The translations under genes and the position numbers were made by a program. DNA of 64,000 nt, taken from the NCBI GenBank assembly GCA_032622095.1, contig CP136062.1, forward strand, positions 166,536,090-166,600,089, read 5' to 3'. How positions within the stretch are numbered: the first letter of the stretch is position 1; the number at the start of each line of letters is the position of its first letter. The DNA is from Siphonodentalium dalli (Eukaryota > Mollusca > Scaphopoda > Gadilida > Siphonodentaliidae). Shown here one piece after another: positions 21,930-34,200 of the stretch. The notes under the pieces were generated by a model, which did no database searches, was not told where the DNA came from, and worked only from the letters and a program-made list of their open reading frames with translations.

Positions 21930-22075
21930 CTAACCCTAACCGTAACCGTGACACAATACCCTAACTCTAACTCTAAACCTAACACTAACCCTAACGCTAA
22001 CCCTAACTCTAAACCTAACACTAACCCTAACGCTAACACGACACTCTAACACGACGACACCCTAACACGACGTTC
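21930..22075 (+). repeat. Degenerate telomere-like (CCCTAA)n stretch
   Basis: CTAACCCTAACCGTAACCG passes into CTAACTCTAAACCTAACACT and then CTAACACGACAC units. It is a degraded interstitial array of TTAGGG type, ending abruptly at about 22075. A further 24-bp stretch of CCCTAA lies at 23310-23335. Confidence 0.85.
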
Positions 22076-23310
22076 TCAAGTGTAACCCTTGATCCAACTA
22101 ACTAAAACTCGCAACGGTTACGGCCTATTTTACACGGAACAATATCATCGATCGATTTTAATGCGTAGTGGAGTCGCAGGTTTCTCAGAAATATGAATAG
22201 TAATTCCCAGCGGCCAGATTCGGTTTCATTTTCATTCTGTTGTTCTCCGAATTATTGTAATGTTTGTGAACACTCGATTCCCCCGGATTCTTTAGTTGTT
22301 AACACGGACGTCGCCGGACATTTAAGGTAATGTTAAGGTAGTGTCGTTGCTCATGTTAGCACTTTCTAGCACAATATTGCAAGCAATATTCGACAGTCAA
22401 AATGATTATTGGCCTCGATCAGTTTTCATATGGTCGTCATACTGTCTACTAGGTGGGGTATACATGCGCACGATTACATTTTCGGGGATGCTATATCAAA
22501 TTTTAAATTTTCATCATCTGTCATCATCATCATCTATTTACAAAATTGGTTTTATACACACAATAGCACCGGCAATTATGGAATAAAGCTCATTTCGTAG
22601 TAGTATGATTATAACTACTTTGGCTTTCGCTTAAATACGAGCATTTGATTGGCCAATGCCCTTAGATACGCTTGGTAGCGACAATCTATACCAGCCGAGG
22701 GAAATATCGTTTCCCGCATCACAACGCGCAGTGATACTTTAAGAAATTGGGCGACATGTATCAACGGTCGCCCCCACATCATGACGCCATTTCATAAAAG
22801 CGTCCATAGTTACAATACCGTGAAAATAAAATTAACGATAGTTGATCAGTATGTAATTCGGCATCAGACAGTTCTATACATCGACAGACGCATCGAAAAC
22901 GACGTTGATTGCATATATTAGTCTAGTTCAATGCGCAAAACGTATTTTATTTTCAGATGTTGTATGTAGTGCAAAATCTCTGGGTTGACAAGCAGCCAGA
23001 GTTCCGGCTTGTGCAATAGATTTCAGCAATCGTCAGAAGTCTTCAGTATGTTCTTTGGTCGTCAATGCACATGAGTTACCTAGACTAGTTTTCAGTTTCA
23101 GATTTCTTCTTCACCCAGGAGAGACCACATACTACAGATTCCTTGATCTGTTTAGCGCCAAGTTTTCAGGTGACGTCTCGAATGCCGATCTTCCAGTTGC
23201 ACAGACAGTTTGGTAAAATCCTAGATGACCTCAAATTTTCAGTGGGCTTTCCTTTATTTCGCAGGATAACAAGTTGTTTTCTTGGCAATTTCAGTGTTTG
23301 CATTTCGTTT
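22076..23310. other. Unique-looking spacer, no gene recognised
   Basis: The ORFs at 22341-22586 and 22409-22600 are short, overlap each other and have no motif. No splice-supported exon could be argued. Confidence 0.4.
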
Positions 23311-23361
23311 CAGTAGCCCTAACCCTAACCCTAAACCTACTTAAAACAAATTAGTAAATCA

Positions 23362-23605
23362 CCGACCGCTATGAAGGTAGCCCATGTTTCGTCTGTTAAT
23401 ACTACCATGTTATTATAGTAGTAATTATATGGAAGTAGCCCGTGTTTCCTCTGTTAATATTCCCATGTTCATATACTAGTAATTAGATAAAGGTAGCCCG
23501 TGTTTCCTCTATCCTTCCCATGTTATTATCCTTATAAGTAGGTACACCGGTAGTCCATGTCTCCTCTGTTCCTCCCATGTTATTATCATATTATGCCTAT
23601 GGGGG
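23362..23605 (+). repeat. ~70-bp tandem repeat, four copies
   Basis: GGTAGCCCGTGTTTCCTCTG followed by TT..TATTCCCATGTTATTAT recurs at about 23375, 23433, 23498 and 23552 with falling similarity. Confidence 0.75.
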
Positions 23606-23825
23606 TCGGACAGGGGGGGATTTTTTTTACGGGCACGTATTCGGGGTGGGTTTGTGGTTTGGTCAATGGGACTAACAAACATTTTTTTCCCTGACTCAAT
23701 TTTTTTTTTTTACTATTTTTTGCAATGAATTTGGCTTAAAACACCTTAGAATAAGAGAAATAATGTAATTATAACTGCTAAACTGACTGCAGGCAGTTAT
23801 CGTGTTGTATTTTGTTGCAAATTTT

Positions 23826-23930
23826 GAAATTCAAGATGGCCGCTGGTAGCCATGTTTTTTTGGCCGACTGACCCCGAAATGACTCGTTCCTATTTACATG
23901 CCAATGTTAACATCCATGACAAATAGTATG
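23826..23930 (-). repeat. Solo fragment of the ~165-bp satellite core
   Basis: Minus-strand copy of the core unit (complement of AAGATGGCCGCTGGTAGCC and GACTCGTTCC..TTTACATG) without the tail. Confidence 0.85.
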
Positions 23931-24390
23931 CACATAAATTCCTATACAGCTGATTACAGTGAATTCCCACCGCAAATCTCTGTTTTAGTGTTAAAAGGGG
24001 GTGGGTGTTTCAAAAAATGGTCGGAAAAAATTTGGACGCAGGGTGGGTGGGGGCCCCAACAATGGTCGAAAGTAAAAAATCAGCATACGTGCCTGAAACT
24101 GTTTTCTGACCTCCCCCCTAGAGGGCATTTACCAGTACAGGTAGTCGCGGGCTGTCTGTCCGAGCATATCACCTTGTAACTTGGGTGTTGATTATCAGAG
24201 TTTGTTAACTTTTGTCATGGTGAAAGCACAGGTTGGTACCTACATTAGTTAGGCTAATTATTCAAGGTATGTAACTTTGTTCCAAAATTTTGTTGTACGA
24301 GAAATGTCGATTTCATGACAATTAGGTGTTGGACATTGATTTTTATCTATAGTTCAAATTGTTGATGTAAAGTGCAGACATTTAGCACCT

Positions 24391-24545
24391 GTGGACCTTG
24401 TTGAAATTTTCTGTGGTTCGACGGATCACATCCATCCTCAAGCTACTTATGTCATTTACTGGCATTTGTTTATAATGTGTAGGGGTAGATTTCTTGAGAC
24501 CCCACCACAGTTCAATTCACACCAGGTTCTCATCTTCAGATTACG
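24391..24545 (+). repeat. Stand-alone copy of the nested core of the 341-864 element
   Basis: CATCCATCCTCAAGCTACTT, GGGGTAGATTTCTTGAG and CCCCACCACAGTTCAATTC match the centre of the MITE copies at 540-640 and 59540-59640. The ends form their own inverted repeat (CTGTGG...CCACCACAG with CCTCAAG/CTTGAG inside). Confidence 0.75.
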
Positions 24546-24840
24546 TTGGCCATGTAATTTTACGATTAAACCGTAAATTCACATTACGATGATGTTGTCA
24601 TTTTACGATAGTTTTTCTGTCATAATATTACGATCAGTTTGTAAATATACGATCAAATTTGTAAATGTCAGATTTCGTTGATCTCGTAATTTTACGACAG
24701 TTACTGATGGTCCAATTGCTGCCAACAGTTTCTGTCGTAATATTACGATGAATTTTTTTTTGAGTGATGATCATTTACATATGCCAGTAAGATTTTTGTA
24801 ATTACGGATAATTAATCATCAAATCCTACGAAAGATTAAC
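24546..24840. repeat. TTACGA-rich degenerate repeat
   Basis: The words TTTTACGAT, ATTACGAT and GTAATTTTACGA occur many times on both strands within 300 bp, giving several weak inverted repeats. Possibly a decayed DNA element. No coding content. Confidence 0.45.
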
Positions 24841-25218
24841 AAGCGGGCGCAAATTACGTTTACGTATCATCATATTATTAATAAATGACAAACAATCACT
24901 ATGCCAGACTTGGATATTTATTTTTAGGTGTTGTGAGAGTAACAGATCATGAGTTGATAGAATGCAAATATTTCACTGATTGGCTTGATGCACTGATGAA
25001 CAGCGTGATGACAAATATGTTCTGCCCATTGATAGTAACATTAATGTTTGAGACAGTTGTTTGCTCTTTTTCCATGCACACAATGATCTTGACTTTAGTC
25101 ACATCAAGACAAGTTTATTTATTTCAGATATACATTTCTTGAGGCTCCTTTCTGAAGGCTTTCGTGAAGTTTTTTTTTCACATCAACCGCCCCATATGCA
25201 ACATGCCATATACTAGTA

Positions 25219-26112
25219 CAGTAATGCTCTAAGTAATCGACTTCTTAACCACAGCAGAATCATGGGTAACTTTTCAGGATTTAGTCGGAAATATGGCTTG
25301 TTGCCATTCATCGGAATGCTCTCCCCGACAGCTTTCCGGTGATTATCTTACTCGTATTTAAATTTGCGCAGTACTATTTTTCGCGCACCCATCGGTGCGC
25401 GAATTTAAAAGTGAGCGAAAAATAGTATGACTCCTGACAGGAAAAATACAAGCACTGTGTTGATGAATCACATACAATACGGGAGGCTATAGACTGAACA
25501 GACAATTAGACCTGCTTGTATGACTATATTTACGTACGGGCAACCAACATAACAAACATTACTAATATGTGAAGCGATAAATCATCATCGATGTTGAAAT
25601 ACATGTACTTGTAATTAAAAAAAACACACGTTCCAGGCTGAAGATGCGCGAAACATGTCCTCGGGACAACCGTGGAGTGACCAAACATCCTGGATTGTAG
25701 TTATGTGAACACAACCCTCAATTGTTGATTTTGTTCTGAAGACATGCAGCTGCGTCTGTACGCGGTTATGGTTTTACTTCTTTCGAGTTCATGTCAATGA
25801 AGTCTATAAAAATTTCAATGTCAGAATAATTATTTAGAGCACATGCTCACACACCCATCTTTTTAAAAAAATGATGATGCAGATATGTCTTACATTATAT
25901 AAATCCATTGTGATGGTGTCGAATACAAACATATCACCAGGAATGATCAAGAACTGAAACTGTCATGATATCCAAGACATTTACGAAAATATTTTTGTCA
26001 GTTTTGAATTCGCGCAGCTAGGTGCGCGAATTCAAAGTGCGCGAATTAAAAACTGAGCGAAAAATAGTACTGCGCGAATTTAAATACGAGTAAGGTACTT
26101 AGAGCATTACTG
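25219..26112. mobile_element. 894-bp TA-flanked TIR element with CAGTAATGCTC ends
   Basis: The left end CAGTAATGCTCTAAGTA and right end TACTTAGAGCATTACTG are inverted, each bordered by TA (25217-25218, 26113-26114). The inner arms TTACTCGTATTTAAATT and AATTTAAATACGAGTAA, then GTACTATTTTTCGC and its complement, continue the inverted repeat. About 110 bp is inserted in the left arm only (25236-25345). CAG ends with a TA duplication fit pogo/Tigger-like transposons (family knowledge). No transposase is encoded. Confidence 0.85.
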
Positions 26113-26764
26113 TAGCTTAATGTCATCTCTACTAAGGCCCATATGAGGACCCAGTAATATAAATATAGTGTTTTTGCAGTTATAAATTCTTATAATATCT
26201 TAAACTGTTACAAATGTCATATAAGGGCACAAAAGGTCTTTAGTAAAACGTTTGCATCATGGTGTAAAAAACGCGTTTTTGCCTCTTGTGCCACCCACCG
26301 CCCCGGCGTACTTTCCTGCATATTTTTCATAACCCCACACCCCCACCGGCCCCTGTATCTCCTCGTGTTGATAATTTCCTAATCACTCCATTGGACTGTA
26401 ACATTTTTAATTACTTTTTTTTTATTGAATTAATATTTGTTTTCGCTCCTTCAAAATGTAGTCAAGTTTGAATAGAATGTTCTGTATTGTGTTAGTTGAT
26501 TATCATACCGGTTTATTGCATCATTATTTCATGTGATTATCTTTGTTTCTTTTATTCGTTATCGTAACTCTTTATGTAATGAGGAAAGAAATATATTTAT
26601 ATATATAAACCTCAGTGGAAAGCCACCTTTGTGGGTGCACCTGTTTCGTATACGGTATACTGAACATTTGTGCAATTTGCTGCAAGAGCATAGTTTAGTT
26701 CTGGATGAGTGCATGATACTGACCACATTAACAACATTTAGTCCGCTATTTTCCATTCTTCTAC

Positions 26765-27520
26765 CCATATAGTGGGGTCGTTCTATATGCCTTGCATATT
26801 ATCATATTATTTTATAATAGTGAATATGGATGGAAAGTTAGAATTTTACACTTTTTATTTGTGTTCTACATTAAATGAAGGCAAATACTACGAATTATTC
26901 TATCATTCTTGGATCCAATCCCCGGCGATGGCTATAGTTCGAATATAATGACATTGGGGAGAGTTAAGTTTTTGCCTATTAATTCAAAATTTGTAATGTC
27001 ATGACAATAAAGTTAATACCTCCGGGTAGCAAATAGTCCATTCGTCCCAACCATTTATGATAAGATAGGCTAGGTCCAACGAGTTAGTTTTGTACAGAGT
27101 TGGCGTGTGGCAGTTTCCCTGAATCGCCATGATTTGTTGACGCTGAACGTTACATTTTCTATATTGACGTCGCGAAATCTCAAACAAACCAGAAAAAAAC
27201 ATAAGAACGTTCCGATCTAGTATCACCAAGTGTCACACATTAACTAATACATCGTTCTATTTATTGTGATTTGATTTGTCTTTTAACCAATTGTCTATTG
27301 CTGGTCTAACGCTGAAAATAGGCTATTTTTTCGGTATGGTACCGTCACAAATAGTCTTACCATACATAACTGCCACCAATTTCGACAAGGCCAAGAATTT
27401 TTTCCTAAACAGTATAGATTTACCTTCCAGAACAAGTTGGTTTCAACTTGTTCTACATAGGGTAGGGGTATCTCGAAAAATAAGGCCCTGTTTGGATTTG
27501 GCTGCTCCACTACATACAAC
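26765..27520. repeat. Dispersed repeat related to 3405-4720
   Basis: It shares GATCCAATCCCCGGCGATGG, GACGTCGCGAAATCTCAAAC, ACGTTCCGATCTAGTATCAC and the TTCCAGAACAAGTTGG region with the complement of 4100-4620. The ORF at 27276-27608 falls in it and shows no recognised domain. Confidence 0.7.
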
Positions 27521-28735
27521 AATTACCTTATATAGTGAGTTATTTGGCGATTTGAATTATACTATTGATAAAAACAAAACTTCTATATCGTCTAATGGTT
27601 ACGGTTAATCGAGGAGAGGTTACAGATTTTTCTAAGCGATCGACTAATGTGGTACAATCAAGTTCATCATAAAACTTCAATTATCTGAACCACCATTTAT
27701 TTCTACATGTTCTACACAAGACTAATGCTGCCACAATGGAATGTACTCACAGTGTGCAGCATGAATTTAAAGGGGCTTCCCAAGATCACATTTTATCCTC
27801 CGGTTGGATAAATTTGCCAACTAAATGAGGAATATCTTTGAAACATTATTATCAATGCCCAATTATATTGGATATACCTTTAGTCATCAATCTAGATATT
27901 GGGAAAAGATCTGCAAGAACAAATTCTAATTTAGTGTATGTAAATGTCGTTTGCACAAAGGTACCGCAGTCTAAATAGGCGAAAATATTTCAATATCCGA
28001 AGAAAGGCAAATCATCGGGTACGGGCTTACACACTGTGGCAGTGTACGGAAGAAGAAACGATGGTTCTAGTGTCTACCTGCGGATTATCATGCGCTGCTT
28101 TGTACATTTAACTGGGCTGGAATTGAAATATGTTGACTTCAAATCGATGGAAGAAGTAACGTTCCTTATCGTTCCGGCATTTATACCTGCGGTTCTTCAT
28201 CCATGGGAATTAGATGAGAAAGTCTCACTTATCAAAGTACCTATATACAACTAACATGCATACGTGTATAATAATTAGTTTATATCTATATCGTTCATAT
28301 AACTACCTAAAATAACGTAGATATATTTGTAGCATTTCACACTGTTATTAATGCATGTTCTTTCTGTGGTTGTGAGACTTAATATTATAATTAGGTTAGA
28401 ATGTGTCGCTCTTCAAAACTATTATATCTATTAACATACGTCCATAATATTTATGACACATGTGGTAATATCGTGATTAGCTATGCTTCCTGGTGTTTGC
28501 TTCATATAATTATCTCGTTTATTTGATGATATAAAATAACACACACGTATTGTAGGTAGCATTTGTTAACCTTCAATGTTAGTAGAATGAAGTGAACTTA
28601 ATCAGGGATTGGTGGGGAAATCATAATATATTTGTCTGGGTGACCATACCCTGGCCATATGTTATTTTACCAAAGTATCATCAGCGTCTTTATTCTACTG
28701 ACGTATATTATATACATGTATAGAGAATCTACAAC
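27521..28735. other. Spacer, no gene recognised
   Basis: The small frame at 28036-28254 opens with GTG and shows no recognisable domain, so I do not call it a gene. The rest is AT-rich. Confidence 0.4.
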
Positions 28736-28871
28736 GAGTCCCAGTTTATAACGGAATTTAAAGAACGAGTCCAGTAAATTAGATCTGGACCGATCCTTTG
28801 GAGAGGTCCAGACCTAATATACTAGACGAGTTTTGTAAATTCCGCTATAAACTGGGGACGAGTTGTAGATT
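28736..28871. mobile_element. 136-bp foldback element
   Basis: A left arm AATCTACAACGAGTCCC...ATCTGGACC and a right arm GGTCCAGACC...GAGTTGTAGATT are about 80% complementary over ~65 bp around a 13-bp loop. It lies 167 bp before the Gypsy 5' LTR. Confidence 0.75.
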
Positions 28872-29033
28872 ATATTTATTACAGGATCCAAAACCTCGAT
28901 AAAACATACTTAAATCAACAAATGGGACGTGAAACTAAGATCGGCTTATATTGGGCATGCGATGACGTTTCACGCAACTATGTGTTGTTAGCTCGCGTAA
29001 AGAAATGTTTCCAGATAAAAGAGCCTTTCATTC

Positions 29034-29037
29034 ATTA
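29034..29037 (+). repeat. Target-site duplication ATTA, left of Gypsy element
   Basis: ATTA directly precedes the TG of the 5' LTR and is repeated directly after the CA of the 3' LTR (38326-38329). Confidence 0.8.
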
Positions 29038-29529
29038 TGTCCAATAGTACAGAAGATATCGGTTGATATACAATTATGTTCCCAGTTATTGCTATAACGT
29101 ATTGTACAGATAAACACAGCACATCGAGATATAACTAATAGAATAGATACAATCATAACTATCAAGATCATATTCTGAATTGGATGTGACATGTACTACC
29201 ATCTTATATGTTGGAAGTATCAGACCACGATCGTTCCACCATACCGATGGCATGATACACGTCACATGGTAGGTGTATCATATACATCATACCTTATTAG
29301 CATGCATGATATTATACACCATACGTTGTAATAACTACTGGCGTCGAGAGATACGAAGAACCACTCTCTCTCCATCAGCCGATCAGACTAGACCTCTTTT
29401 ACCGATGCTCCTGCTGTGTTTATCACTATGACTTATACACATATAAAGTTATCAACAGCTACGGACAGTTATTGTTATCAATGTTCCCGACACGGCCAAT
29501 TCAACATCTAAACCCTAGACACCGGGACA
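29038..29529 (+). repeat. 5' LTR (492 bp)
   Basis: Begins TGTCCAATAGTACAGAAG and ends CACCGGGACA. Same length as the 3' LTR. Differences seen by eye are a C-A-A/C-G-A change near the start, ACTATC/ATTATC, CTGAAT/CTAAAT, AGCATG/AGGATG, GACTTA/GAGTTA and CAACAG/CAAAAG. Confidence 0.95.
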
Positions 29530-29530
29530 A

Positions 29531-29552
29531 TGGTGCTCGTGAGCTTCGAACC
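29531..29552 (+). promoter_or_regulatory. Primer-binding site candidate
   Basis: TGGTGCTCGTGAGCTTCGAA starts one base after the LTR end. Its complement ends in CCA and contains GGTTCGAA, the T-loop consensus of a tRNA, so pairing could extend from the acceptor stem into the T arm. I could not name the tRNA. Confidence 0.65.
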
Positions 29553-29688
29553 AGAACTTGTGTTTTCGCTCATACGTGAGTACTTACTATACCAACCAGG
29601 AAGTTTCTTTTGATCTAATAATTCAAATTACATAAACACAATACCCGCATTATGTTCTAGAGCAGTTCTATAATGTCACAATTAGAAT

Positions 29689-30979
29689 ATGCATGTGCCA
29701 ACCCAACTCAAATTATTCATTTCTTATATACCTGCAATTTTGCCTTTTCTATTCCCAATTACTTTAGTAATTAAAATCAAGATGAATATGACACAAAGTC
29801 ACCTTTCCTGTCCTTCCTTTTCGGACGACGTTAATTATAGTAGCGCCCAAATTGATGGAGAGATAGAGCGAATGCGATCTATTTTGCATGAAACCCACGA
29901 CAATCACGAGGTACGAAACGCAAATGACGGCGTCGTACTAGATCGCATTTCCACACAATTGGATCATTTTAATAGTGCAATAGACCAACAGTTGGACGCC
30001 ACACGCATTTCGTCAGCAATTCAGATGGCAACTGGTGTGACAAATGTTATCACCCCTTTTTCGGGAGACCCTAAATCTTTTCTTGAATGGACCAACGAAT
30101 TATATCGTTATGGCCAAGCAATTGCTGCGACTGATCAAACATTAATTAAATTTGCTCTGCAGACCAGCAGAGGTTCAGTTTTCGAATTTTTAACTCAGTT
30201 CACACAAGAACGCATAAATGCCGATGGTGTGATCAGAAGTACATGGGCAGAAATCAAGCAGGAATTAAAAGTTCGATATAGCGAAGCAAAAGATAACAGA
30301 GATGCGCTCCTTATTTTTCAAGCAGCACAGCAAACACCTGACGAATCTGTACAAGTTTTTTCTGATAGATTACAATCATTAGCGATCGATGTGTATGGGC
30401 TAGTAAATATTCGACAAAAAGTCGCCCAATTATATATTTGTGAACAATTCATCACAGGATTAAAGAGTAATTATTGAGAGATAAACTTTTGCGAGAAGAT
30501 CCACAGACCTTAAATCAAGCAACTGATCTCGCTTTAAGAGAATATACTATTCAACACCGATTACAGTCTTATTATAGCCAGAATAATAAGAATACTGATC
30601 GTAATTATCGATCATTTCGTGATATTAATTATTCTAGTAGGGAAGGCAATAAATTTCATGGACGGAACACTGGTAATACATTTAATGCGCCCGCCACACC
30701 AGAAAGACGATGGCCAAGGTATTTACAGGGTAGAAATTTAGCTCATGTTATTCGAATAATAATCAGCGCCCACGGAATGGATCATATTCTAAACAAAATA
30801 GATATGATAACACGCGAAGTTGGCCTAATGTTCAACATATACGACAATCACGAACTTCTATGTTTAATCCACAGACCCAAGCATTTCAATTATTATGCCG
30901 ATATTGTTGGAAATCTGGACATAATATCACATGGTGTCGAAGACGTTTGGATGCAATGAATAAACATTATTTAAACTAA
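29689..30979 (+). pseudogene. gag: Gypsy gag, frame broken twice
   Basis: 29689-30477 encodes the capsid part (PFSGDPKSFLEWTNEL, DESVQVFSDRLQSLA, CEQFITGLK). A better start may be the ATG at 29782. At about 30470 the frame moves by -1 into LLREDPQTLNQATDLAL, the expected continuation of the capsid C-terminal region. At about 30740 it moves by -1 again to reach a zinc knuckle CRYCWKSGHNITWC (CX2CX4HX4C) at 30899-30940, ending at 30979. Gag would form the particle and bind RNA. Either each shift is a single-base deletion or the sequence has errors here. Pol, in contrast, is intact. Confidence 0.8.
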
Positions 30980-31206
30980 AACATTCCACCCAGAGCGGAG
31001 CATCTGAGTGGAATCGTGTAAAAAGCAAGAATAATAATCAAGCTAACGCTCCATCATGGAATAAATGGCATGCACACAGAACAAACGGGAAAGAATTCGG
31101 GAAATAATTATGTTGGCATAAATCACATAGAGATGGTAAAAATAATGTTCACAGGCCATTTCATCAAAGCTTACAGCATATAAATAAAAATAAAATATCC
31201 GCGCCC

Positions 31207-34200
31207 GTGAAAACAAGAGCTCCATACACATCGCATAAGCCTTACGATAAGCCTTACGATCATAAACAAACACCACCGGTGATACAACACCAGAAAAATA
31301 TTAAATCAAATTTATCAATTCCGGAATATCAAAATAATTCAAACTTAATGAAAGGCATAAATGCACAAGTGGCATCATCGATATTGATTACCATAGGCAC
31401 ACAAAAATATCGAGCCATTCTGGATAGCGGGGCCGATATCAGTTTATGTTCATTAAAATTTTATAACAATTTAAAATATAAACCGCAAATGCAAGAAACG
31501 CAGTTTCATGCAACATCTGCAAGTGGAGATGCACTAACCATAAATGGTTTCATCATATTAAATTTCCACATTAATAAATTAAAGGTCTCACATAAATTCT
31601 ATGTGTGCTCAAACATGCATCGATCTTTATTTATCGGCAGAGATTTTCTCAGTGGAAACGGCGCCAGACTATACTTCGACCGCCAAATAATGAAGATTCG
31701 CGGAACAATCATTCCGCTTATACAAGATATTCACGTTGCAACCTTGGTCAGAATACAGTCTGCCCATGTTATTCCACCAAAGACAACGATATTAACGAAA
31801 GCGCGTATAATTGGAGGTAATAAATTGTTTGCCACGAAATTTCTGCAGGTGGAACCAATAGACGAAGGGTTTATGGGAAATGAACCTGGGTTGACAGCCG
31901 AATATACTGCAAGCACTAACAGCGATAGTATACCTGTACTCATAAGCAATTACACAGATAAGCATTTTAATTTGCGACGTGGGTGTATTGTCGGCAGGGT
32001 GTCTGCTGTAAGGTGTTTGGAAACACCTCATCCGAATAACAATGAAATAAAAGAACAGATTAACTTGGATGATGTACAAGTTCCCGATTCATTTAGGGAC
32101 GATTTAATACCACTAATTCGAAATAATAGTGATATTTTCGCTACAAAATTAACCGAATTAGGATGTACCACGGCTGTCACCATGAAGATTCCCACGGGGG
32201 ACCACCCACCAATAAGGTTAATGCCTTATCGATGCCCATTAAAAAAGCGTGAAATTCTTAGTGAAAAAATTGATGAATTATTACAAGCCAAAATAATTTC
32301 ACCAGCCCCAGCAAATGAATGGTCATTTCCGTGTATGGTTCTAAAAAAAAAGGATGATTCATATCGTTTTATAGCCGACCTTCGCAGACTTAATGCTATC
32401 ACAAAACCCACATTCTTCCCAATCGATCAAATCGAGGATATCTTGGCCGAAATGAGGGGAGTTAAATATATAACAGTTCTCGATTGTTTTTCTGCATATA
32501 ATTGCATTCCAATACATCACGCGGATCGAAGTAAGGCAACTATAACGTGTTTTAGAGGGAATTTTTCGTTTAACCGCGCCTGCTTCGGTGCCATTGGAAG
32601 TTCTAGTGCCTTTCTTCAACTCATGAATCGTGTGTTGGAGGGGATTACAGGATGTCGCGCCTATGTCGACGATTTAATTTTGTACTCAGTGGATAAGAAG
32701 TCCCATTTAAGACTTCTTCAAGAAGTATTTGATCGCCTTAGGAAGTTTAATGTGAAATTAAAGTTAAAGAAATGTTCATTCTTTAAAACAGAATGCTCAT
32801 TTTTGGGACACATCGTTGACCAACATGGTGTTAGACCAGATGCTCATAAAGTGAAAGCAATTCAAAATTTAGCACCGCCAACAAATGTGAAACAAGTGAG
32901 AAGTGTTATAGGATCATTCTCGTGGTTCCGGAAATTTATTCCTAAATTTAGTGAAATTTGTGGACCTTTGGTAGAATTAACAAAGAAAAACACAAAATTT
33001 GAATGGACGGATGAATGTGATACGGCATTTCAAAAATTGAAATCTGATTTAACAGAAGCCACATATCTCGCATATCCAGATAAAAATAAACCATTCATCA
33101 TGTATACTGATGCCAGCGCGCATGCTATTGCAGCAGTGATTACACAGTCACGTGACCCAGGTGACCCGTGTATATCAAGATCGAATACGGAAAATCCTAT
33201 ACATTTTATTTCCGCACGGCTGAATAAATCTCAAATTCGTTCATGGAGTACATTAGAACGGGAATGCTTTGCTATTTATTGGGCAATAAAGAAACTTCAA
33301 TTTTATATCAGCGGGTCTCCGTTAATTATAAAGACTGACCACAAGGTATTAACTCATATGTTATCTGCTCCCATGGACAATAAAAATGTCGCACGTTGGG
33401 CTGTGTGCATAGCTGCCTACAAGCCGCAGATAATCCACATACCCGGCAAAGAGAATATATTTGCAGATTATTTATCACGACCGGAAAAGTTACAAACTGG
33501 TATGTCAGAGGTGCCAGATCAGTCCGACGTAACCGGCCCTGAACGAGAAGTACCAATGGATGTGGAAATAATTGACACATCTAAATTAAACACAAAACAA
33601 TATGCAAATTGTCGCATAGACAAAATTCTACCTGAAAATCAAGAAGCAATTCAGTTAGAGGGGTTTGACATGCAACTTGAACAAGAACGCGATATCGAAG
33701 CAATAGAGATTGTTCAAAAATTAAATTCCACCAAACCACCCCGACAAATAGGAGATAAATATATAGTAATTAAAGATGTGCTATATTTCATCAGTAATCA
33801 TGATGATGATCCAGATATACGCCTATTTATTCCCGCAAATATTCGACAAGCTGTACTCAAACAATACCATGACTTAGCAGGGCATTTTTCCACAGTTAAG
33901 AGTTTTGCAACAGCAAAACTTAAATATTATTGGCCAAATATGTATAGAGATATACATAATTATTGTCAAGCTTGCATGATTTGTAAAATGAGGAATTTAT
34001 CACAACAAAAGGCCCCAATACAAGAGATGGACCGCCCTCCATTTCCGTTTGCGACAATAAGCACTGACATACAAGGACCGTTTGAAACAACAATGTCCAA
34101 TAACAAATATATTTTAACTTTTATTTGTTGTCTGACTAAATATGTCGAGGCATTTGCGATTCCCGACAAACGAGCAGAAACGGTGATAATGATATTTTTA

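Noticed and set aside
28036-28254. 72-codon ORF as a host gene exon
   Set aside because: GTG start, no recognisable motif, no splice-site support that I can argue.
29531-29552. tRNA gene suggested by GGTTCGAA on the minus strand
   Set aside because: No cloverleaf continues; the position directly after the LTR marks it as a primer-binding site.
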